Shown here: positions 57,155 to 64,000 of the stretch, piece after piece
How positions within the stretch are numbered: position 1 is the first letter of the stretch
How the letters are laid out: each line of letters starts with the position of its first letter
From: Guyanagaster necrorhizus
Lineage: Eukaryota > Basidiomycota > Agaricomycetes > Agaricales > Physalacriaceae
DNA length: 64,000 bases
Direction: 5' to 3'
NCBI RefSeq assembly: GCF_019112545.1
Contig: NW_025064891.1
Location: 1,080,344-1,144,343 of the forward strand
Made by a program: the position numbers and the translations under genes
Notes under the pieces: generated by a model
The model's database searches: none
Seen by the model: only the letters and a program-made list of their open reading frames with translations
What the model was told of the DNA's origin: nothing

Positions 57155-58248
57155 CTATCTGGCCTTACCAGCCTGGAGTCTACCCTGCGCAACACCCAGG
57201 ATTTCCAACAAGTGAGAAGCAATGAGCCCTTCTTTGAACTTCTGGCTCGCCAGAGGAGCCAAAATAGGACCAGACGAAGAAGACTGAGAGACAGAGTTAT
57301 CCAAGGACGACGAAGGCTCAGAATGCAAGAACAGTAGACCAGTGGCCACGCCAGATTCGTTCGCAGTAACATTTGACGTAGTTCGCTCTGACTGCACCCC
57401 CGCCTGGCGCAGGACCTGATTGCGAACGGGAATAGTACCATCCCGTAACTTGGTGAGGAGATTATCTACAGCATACTGGCGTTCCTTGCTAAGCGCCACC
57501 TGGACAGCAGAAAGCGTCGGCGCAGAGGGGGTAACGAGGTCCGCATTGGCTTCATCCTCCTTCGCCACGCCCTTCCAGAACTTCTTGACTGCCTGGAGCT
57601 CGCGGTTCTCCCGTCGACATTGGAGCGTCATGTTAAGGGCAGAGATATACTGATCATTGGTGTGCGGGCCTATAACTGCAGGAATGATGCTCGACCAGGG
57701 ACTCGGGGGCTTGGAGGCAGCGTCTCGGATAGCCTCTACGACGGCCTCGTTGTGTGATTCACCAGCCAACACCGCCCGATACACTCGAGGAAACACAGGC
57801 TCCTCCGTTTGCAGACCGAGATCAATCAGGCTCTTCACCAGCTTCTCCATTTCAACACACTTTATCGCCTCATTTTTCAGCACGTTCAACGCCTCCTTTG
57901 TGATGAGCCGCACGTCAGAGGGGAGAGGCCTTTCAGCATTCTCAAAAAACCCAAGTTGCTCTTCGAGAAGCTCTATGTCGAACTTGAGGGTATTGTTTGC
58001 GGCTTTGACGTGGTCATTTTCTGAGCTGAGCCAGGCGATTTCAGATTCCAGTTCAAGGATGCGCCGGTTGACTACAGCAAGCTTCTGAGATGTCGGAATA
58101 GGTTTGGTTTGGGAATTAGTTGGCAAAAATTGGGCTGGCGATTCCGAGGTAAGGAAGGACGTATCAAATGGAATGCTGCCAGTTGGGAATAAAGGAATCT
58201 AAGGCAGAGGGGCGAGCCGGCTCACCGACGAAGGAGAGAAAACCGCAT
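57155..58248 (-). CDS. Coiled-coil protein, function unknown
   Basis: A short first exon MRFSLLRR (58248) is spliced at GTGAGC to an AG in front of CATTCCATTTG, giving IPFDTSFLTSESPAQFLPTN. The main exon then runs without interruption to TAG at 57155-57157, about 345 residues in all. Residues 45-100 form a clear coiled coil: RILELESEIAWLSSENDHVK and ANNTLKFDIELLEEQLGFFE. Downstream strings include LITKEALNVLKNEAIKCVEM, SALNMTLQCRRENRELQAVK and SKERQYAVDNLLTKLRDGTI. The end SQKFKEGLIASHLLEILGVA is helical. The coiled coil followed by conserved-looking helices suggests a kinetochore-, spindle- or scaffold-like protein, but that is only a guess from shape. Confidence 0.62.
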
Positions 58249-58393
58249 TTGCCTGGTCAAGGGTCGTCCAGACGCAAGGTAGAGCAGAAGCAATGATGCG
58301 TCTCTTTGTTCAATGGTTCACTCCCGTTTGCGACTTGTGGGTCCAAAGGTCACCCATAGTGATGTATTCAGCCTCAAAAGGAGCAGTGATTAT

Positions 58394-60257
58394 CTACGGA
58401 GTACATAGGATCCCGTCTTTCATAACACGTATTGCCGATTTATGCTGACTTACGGCAAGCACGATGAAACAGTGCCAGATACAATGAGATCCTGAATGAA
58501 TGTAAGCACCTTCTCCTGATTGGATACGAAAGCCAACCGACCTCCACCAACAACATCAAGGCGTTGACGCCATTTCTCAGTAAGGAACCGCTCCGGTACA
58601 TGCGTCGCATAGAATACCAATCCTGCAACGTATGATACTAATGAAGGCACAACAGGCGCTGTCATGTCGTTAGCGACTTAGGGCAGGCAATATGTAGAAC
58701 CCTCACATATAAAATCCATCATTTGACGTGGTGAATGTAACACTGCGAGTGCAGCCAAAGGCGCGAGCGAGGAAAATGCAAGGGACAAGAAGAAGGCTAT
58801 GCGCCAACCCTACAAAACGCGTCAGGAAGCGATTAATTGCGGAATGTAATATAACATACCCGATTCTCGTATTGATTAAACCAGTCCATGAACGGAAACA
58901 CGTTTCCAGCCAACCCTGTAACGGCGCATAGTGACAAGAAAAATCGACCTAATTCTGGATGGCACTGGAAGCCATACCAGACGACTGTCCCCACACTCGC
59001 ACTGATGAGCCTGATCGCCAAAGTGAGCGGTACTCCACTGATACAATAAAGAAAATGCGAACCATCCGATCCCGACATAGTCCACTCTGGCACAGAACTC
59101 CATACTGCCGTGGTGAGCACAACCCGCCATTGTGTGCCACACCGAGCTGCAGAACAAACAGAGGAGAGCGAACGCCATGAAACATCGCTCAGGGGTGTCA
59201 ATGATTTCAGTACTGAAGAATGGTATGGAACTGATCAACCAGAGAAGGAAGGGAACTAAATGCGTGTGTATATTTACTGAAGCAGAATCATAAGCACAGA
59301 AGAGGTCTAACTTGCGAAGCAACGTACATGTTTCGTTATGAAATGTGAATAGAGACAAGACGAGCAGAGGCCATCTTTCTATAGGTATAAATCTAAGGAA
59401 GATCAGCACACGCCGAAATCTGGAATAAACAACACCCACCTATAACCTCGGGTAACGAATGGATTATTACGCCATTTACTGGGAAGGTCAGAGTACTGGA
59501 TGAGGTGGACGCCCTCGAAGGAATGCTTAATGGCTCTCGCAACTTCTACCACTTCCATCGCTGCCCGACCCATCAAATCCTCACCATCCATCATATGTGG
59601 AACTGAAGGGACAAGATCCGAAGATAATATGAAGTCGAGAAAGTCTGTAAGACGCGAACTAAGCGCGGCCAAGCCAATATCGAAGCCGGACGGTAGCTCT
59701 TTTGATGAGAGGCGCAAAGTCAGGCCATGTAAATGCTCTAAGAGTATGGGAAGATAATTGACGGGTCTATCAAAGTCTATGTCGTGAAACCGGGCGCGGA
59801 TATCCTCGAGCCTGGCACGCATGTCCGCAAGGCTAAAGTCGGGTAGATGCATGTGCATATCAGACATGTCAGGAAGATGTGAACGGATGCTCGGTACATC
59901 GGGGAGGTGGGACGTAAAGCTGTCGACAGACAGCGCAGGCAGGTGGAACGAGACATCTGCCCGAATAGAATCTAGGAGTTCCAGCGTGTTACTAACCCAT
60001 TGGTTGGCATCCTCCATGGCGACCTCTCCCTTGACCATCCAAGCCTCCAAATCTGGGGATTCCAGCTGTGATAACCTGGTTTCAAGCTCGGCCAAATATG
60101 ACAGGACGAGAAAACGCAAAGATGCCATAGCTTGAGTAGGTGAGTTGGGCGAGACGTCCAGCGCGTCCAACGAATACGGCAAAGGTCTGCAAGTCGGAAC
60201 ATACGACATTGACGGTCGCCGATGCCTTAGCTGGCTGTCATCGAAAGTAGGGTTCAT
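58394..60257 (-). CDS. AdipoR/haemolysin III-family membrane protein, IZH3-like
   Basis: This is a seven-transmembrane PAQR protein. Yeast IZH3-type members have the same long soluble N-terminus and act in zinc and lipid homeostasis. The first exon encodes MNPTFDDSQLRHRRPSMSYV, about 230 soluble residues with repeated HLPD-type segments, then SDLPSKWRNNPFVTRGYR. The membrane part starts FIPIERWPLLVLSLFTFHNE, NIHTHLVPFLLWLISSIPFF and SSVWHTMAGCAHHGSMEFC with the zinc-type His. DYVGIGWFAFSLLYQW is next. After an intron come ISASVGTVVWYGFQCHPELG, VPSLVSYVAGLVFYATHVPE and RFLTEKWRQRLDVVGGG, then SHCIWHCFIVLAVSQHKSAI as the C-terminal His motif. TAG is at 58394-58396. About five introns. All the metal-site His positions are present. 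Confidence 0.88.
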
Positions 60258-60622
60258 GGAATGAAATGCGGGAGAAAAAGAGAAGTCGGTGCGCTGTAGT
60301 CGTAGTAAATGATTAACCCAGCATGGCTGGACAAGACATGGCCATAAATACCGGAACACCTCTGGACACAAAAAGATCCCACGCCTCTCGTTTCGGAATA
60401 AAAATTCCAACATGCCGTCATTGTGACATGTTCCTTGCGTGACACCTTATCAGCGCCCGTCAACCAAAAAAAAAATGAATCTTACCAACTTTAGTCACTC
60501 TCGTATCCTTTTACTTGGACCTGCTTAACAATGGCAGTGTGATTCCTGTGCATTCTGATTCGTATAAGAGGGGACGGACGGCTGCAGAACTGGAATTTGC
60601 GCCACTCTCCTGCTTAGCCAAA
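60258..60622. other. Divergent promoter region
   Basis: This 365-bp interval separates the starts of the PAQR gene (minus) and the peptidyl-tRNA hydrolase gene (plus). No element stands out beyond an A tract at about 60464-60475. Confidence 0.45.
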
Positions 60623-61293
60623 ATGACATTCGGGGCACCTCAGCTTATTATCGTCGGATTGGGAAACCTTCCGATGCCTCTTACCCGGCATAGGTGCGTT
60701 ACATGTCCAATGTGATCCCCACACGTTTGTCTGACCGCGGCACGTTTGTTAGCGTTGGCCAGCTCGTGGTAGATGCGCTGGCTAGCAGGCTCGGCATACA
60801 TCTATCCTCCAACCGTCGTGGAATATCCGGCCAAGGGACTGTTTTGCTTGCAGGAAGACCCATCGCACTGACGCTCTTCAAGTCAAGTACGTGTTGTTTG
60901 TTACTTTGCATTCCGACAATGTGACCCATCGCACTTTGCACAGAAAAACTCATGAATATATCCGGACCGTCAATCGTCGAGGCCTATCGCGCAACCGTGT
61001 CTTCACCTTCATCCATGATTGTCATTTCTGACTCGCTTTCTCACAAACCACAAACCCTCTCGGCGCGCCTCGGAGGTTCAGCAAACGGACACAACGGCCT
61101 CAAAAGTATCATGGCAGCTCTGGGCGGCGAAAACAGGTTTTGGCAGTTCCGAGCAGGAATCGGACGTGACGAGTCTGAGACAGCTGACTATGTACTGCGA
61201 AAACTATCATCGAGTGAACGTTCGTTCTGGGAGAACGAGGGTCTTGACAAGGTCTTGAAAGAAATTGAAAAAGTAGTTTCGCAACAGAAGTGA
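60623..61293 (+). CDS. PTH1: Peptidyl-tRNA hydrolase (Pth1 family)
   Basis: Pth cleaves the ester of peptidyl-tRNA released from stalled ribosomes; this bacterial-type form usually serves mitochondria. Exon 1 encodes MTFGAPQLIIVGLGNLPMPL, then TRH joined by an intron to SVGQLVVDALASRLGIHLSS. Catalytic residues: the Asn in GLGNL, His in TRHS, Asn in FMNISGPSIVEAYRA, Asp in VISDSLSHKPQTLSARL, and Asn in GGSANGHNGLKSIMAALGG, all in family order. The end EKVVSQQK is followed by TGA at 61291-61293. The usual TRHN is TRHS here, and the DDLDLP loop is altered to SDSLSHKP. Length is about 190 residues. Three introns are inferred. No clear mitochondrial presequence is seen. Confidence 0.9.
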
Positions 61294-61755
61294 TCCTGGT
61301 GAGTCCCTTTTTGTGTTCTTGTCCGACACTAAAGGAGGTGGGTCGCAAGCCTCAGATGATCGCTCACTCCGGTCCACTTTCTACACACGAGGTGCAGCAC
61401 GTTCGTATGCTGAACGTGACAAGGTCCTATATATCAACGGCCGCGATGGATACGATGCTGACACTTCGTGCATATTCTCACGATTTGGCTCCGCGTAGGA
61501 GGTACATTAGCCGGTATCTCTGTCAGTGTCTTACTGAGGGCATCACAATCCAGGATCAATATACGGGATTATTGGTTATTCTACGTATTAATGCGAGGGT
61601 AATATATATTGAACGTTTTACAGTGAATCACTATCATTTGCACACCTCTCGTCACCAGCTATCTTGTCTACAGATGACAAACTAAGGAATGCTTCATCTC
61701 TCTGATCGTCCTTGTGATGAGTGTCAGACATTTCTAGCTCAAGATTAGAGAGAAG
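61294..61755. other. Convergent intergenic region
   Basis: It separates the 3' ends of the peptidyl-tRNA hydrolase and the membrane-protein gene. The plus-strand frame at 61290-61685 merely continues past the hydrolase stop in another frame. Confidence 0.45.
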
Positions 61756-63521
61756 TCAATCGAAAATAATTAAAGGAGCTTGACCATACTCCTCCTGTAT
61801 TTCGGGGTCATGCTGGGTGTGAACTTGGGTCGTGATATTGACAGCGCTGCCAAACTCGACATCAGGCTTAGACAATGAATTACAGAGAAAAACACACGTA
61901 CATCGTTCCCTGTGTCCTCTGTGTTTGGGTTTGGCTAGTTGTACCGATGCTATCCGAGTAGCCTTTCTCTTCGTTGTATACGTTGATACCGGTTGAACGC
62001 GCGACCTTGATGAGAAGACGCGACATGGATATCTCGATCTGGAGTTTGACGATGTACGTGACAGGATGAAACTGACGAATGATAGTTAGAGAGCTCCTCA
62101 TTCACAACAACTTCTACCATACCTGGGTATACACAAAGGGATTCTTAAGAGTCGTGGCGATCATGAGAAGAATATCCATCCCAATGGAAACGACGATGAT
62201 ACGCTGGTTGAAGCTGTTTTCCGAGAAATCATCAAACGTAGATATACGACGTTCAAAGTGTAACGTACCGCATGACTCTATCGTATTTTGTCAAACCGTG
62301 GTCGACAAGGCGGCTTTTTACCATGCGAATGAAGAGAACGTTCAACGAAAGATCCAGCACTAAATTGTAAAGTACGGTGAATCTCTGTGCACAAGAAGCT
62401 CTCGGGCACCTACGAAGATAGATAGCCTTTTCAAACTTGTCCCACCTGAAGAGACACATGAGTATCCGGCGGTCAGGCCGCGGGTATGACACTCACCAGT
62501 GATTCAACTGCAAGATACCCGGTCAGCGTCATTCGAAAGGCGAAAGGGAGAAAGAAAGTACACTCATATAGTGGGAATTAATCTGTAACTGAGCGGGTAT
62601 CCCTGTGTAATAGCACTCAATCGTACGGTGCTTTTTAAGGATGAGGAATCTACTCACATATGCAAGACGTAGATATTGATATCAAAGAGACAATGCCGAC
62701 AACCACAAGCTTCAGCTTGAGCTAAAGGACCGACACTGTGAGCTCCGCCAACCGGATGAAAAGAAAAGGCTCACTCTCTCAGACGGTTTCTGAATTATGA
62801 TGCACAATCGGTTGACAATGATGAGCATCAGACATTGAACCTTCAGAACAGCACGTTAGCGCGACGCTAATACCGTACAACGACACTTGCTTGGAAAATC
62901 CAACAAATAATGCAAGTAAGAAAAACCCCAATATTAGGGGGGATAAACTTCTGCCTACGAATTGAGTGAGTTTGCATGGAGTAGAGCAGTGGTTGAAAGG
63001 GAATGCTTACAGATAACACCAAGCTATGACCTTTCGGCAAAGAGCTTTGAGCACCTGTCAATGTTAAGGCGCGATAAAAGCTCACCGCATAGGTTGTGTT
63101 CCTGGTTTCCGAATGTCAGAATTCCATGACTGCGGGATAGAGAAGACATACGCAGTAATTGCAAGCCAGAGCATGACAATATATCCCGAGACCTGTAAAT
63201 TCAGAACGTTAAGGCCAGCTCAAAAACGGACTAATAAAAATCATACTCTGCTCGCTCGTTTAGTCTCTAACACAGCACGCCATGTAACTTCGATAACAAA
63301 GCCCAGCTAAAACAAAGAGTCAAATAAAACATAATATAGGATCTAAGCTCGAACTGACGAAAAAACCAAAGACGATAGAACCAAGGATCGTATCTCTTCT
63401 GCTCACGTACAGCGGTACAAACCTAGGGGATAAACTTGGATCCGAGCTATAGAACGGAGATTAGAGGCGCGTACGGCTTCTCTGTTTTGAAGCCAATGTT
63501 GATAGTCTGGGAGTCAGACAT
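61756..63521 (-). CDS. Multi-pass membrane protein of a fungal family, function unknown
   Basis: The minus strand carries many short exons of a polytopic membrane protein. It starts MSDSQTINIGFKTEKPYAPL at 63521. Later exons give RYDPWFYRLWFFRQFELRSY, VSGYIVMLWLAITAYVFSIP and AYVFSIPQSWNSDIRKPGTQ. Further on come LYNLVLDLSLNVLFIRMVKS, DDFSENSFNQRIIVVSIGMD, ILLMIATTLKNPFVYTQ, FHPVTYIVKLQIEISMSRLL and the cytosolic tail DVEFGSAVNITTQVHTQHDP, ending LIIFD with TGA at 61756-61758. More than ten introns make exact joins doubtful, and a few small exons are unresolved. I recall similar sequences in Agaricomycetes without known function. The DFSE...NQRIIVV string seems the best family marker. Confidence 0.62.
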
Positions 63522-64000
63522 TCTTTAGCAGTTGCGATTGCCAGGGCTTCCCAGGCACAGCGAAGGATGATGAGTAAAGAGCGTAGAAGCGAAACGTAGA
63601 GTTTGCAGGAGATCTTTCTTTCCCAGGATATATTATTGCATAGAGTAACAGTCCATCAGGGGAGACTTAATTCCCGTCCTAATAAGGTACGCTCGAGAAG
63701 CTGGTATGTTGCAGACCGATCGTCTGATCGAAAGTGAATTGGTCCACCACCCTAAATTTCGTTCCGTCATCAAATCGGAGTCCTAAACGAGCGACGCGAT
63801 TAGTTTTCGTCCACAGGGTGAAGCAGGAACTTGCCAAGCCGCCGCTCAGCTAACACTACGATAATGCTCTATGAATGTTGTACTTATGAACGTTTAAACC
63901 TTGATTCGAAAATTTTCATTTTGCTCGGACATTACCAAAGTTACAACGTTGAGCCTAGACGAGCCTTTGCCATTTTGATCCAAATTGGAGGTCAGAGGAC
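63522..64000. other. Right flank, no gene recognised
   Basis: The left part must be the promoter of the membrane-protein gene. No open frame of note or recognisable domain lies between here and the window end. Confidence 0.45.

Overview
The window is nuclear DNA from a filamentous basidiomycete, most likely an Agaricomycete. Genes are dense and lie on both strands. Nearly all are split by short introns of about 45-60 nt with GT...AG ends. The gene content fits: an AA9 lytic polysaccharide monooxygenase, basidiomycete-type secreted proteins, pectin- and mannan-active enzymes, and the fungal morphology genes SEY1, HOB3/RVS161, MDM31 and BUD6. I cannot name the species. There are no bacterial operons, CRISPR arrays, phages or intact transposons.

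Layout. 0.5-9.5 kb: SEY1 (ER-fusion GTPase), an AA9 LPMO, a HOB3/RVS161-type BAR protein, and a secreted RlpA/expansin-like protein. 10.6-14.3 kb: one intronless gene for a 1,225-residue low-complexity, coiled-coil protein. 15.1-17.3 kb: a small secreted protein of a fungal family and the exosome subunit RRP46. 17.8-21.1 kb: a divergent pair, a GH28 polygalacturonase and a CE8 pectin methylesterase, sharing a 553-bp promoter region. 21.4-30.6 kb: MDM31, a CFA-synthase-like methyltransferase, a degenerate IRC3-like mitochondrial helicase, and a Bax-inhibitor family protein. 30.9-35.0 kb: a secreted GH76 alpha-1,6-mannanase, a broken RNase H-fold gene, and a second RNase H-fold gene on the opposite strand. 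36.8-42.6 kb: a small heat-shock protein, an Old Yellow Enzyme, an intron-containing tRNA-Met and an uncharacterised protein. 43.0-50.5 kb: BUD6, a small unknown gene and a large secreted GH92 alpha-mannosidase. 51.7-63.5 kb: an NKAP-like nuclear protein, a CCCH/RBR E3 ubiquitin ligase, two unknown proteins, an IZH3/AdipoR-like membrane protein, a peptidyl-tRNA hydrolase and a multi-pass membrane protein.

Working together. The AA9, RlpA-like, GH28, CE8, GH76 and GH92 genes all appear to encode secreted proteins acting on cellulose, pectin or mannan. Only GH28/CE8 form a true adjacent pair with an obvious shared substrate: the esterase de-esterifies pectin and the GH28 cleaves the product. The rest is core housekeeping with no sign of a biosynthetic cluster.

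The most unusual points are the helicase-like gene with no recognisable P-loop, the frameshifted RNase H copy near a related open one, the four-CCCH plus RBR ligase, the AA9 enzyme with a Ser/Ala/Thr-rich linker and a Cys-containing tail, and the NKAP gene whose two introns jointly keep the reading frame open. I found no clear wholly new system. Splice sites and starts were read by eye and need transcript support.
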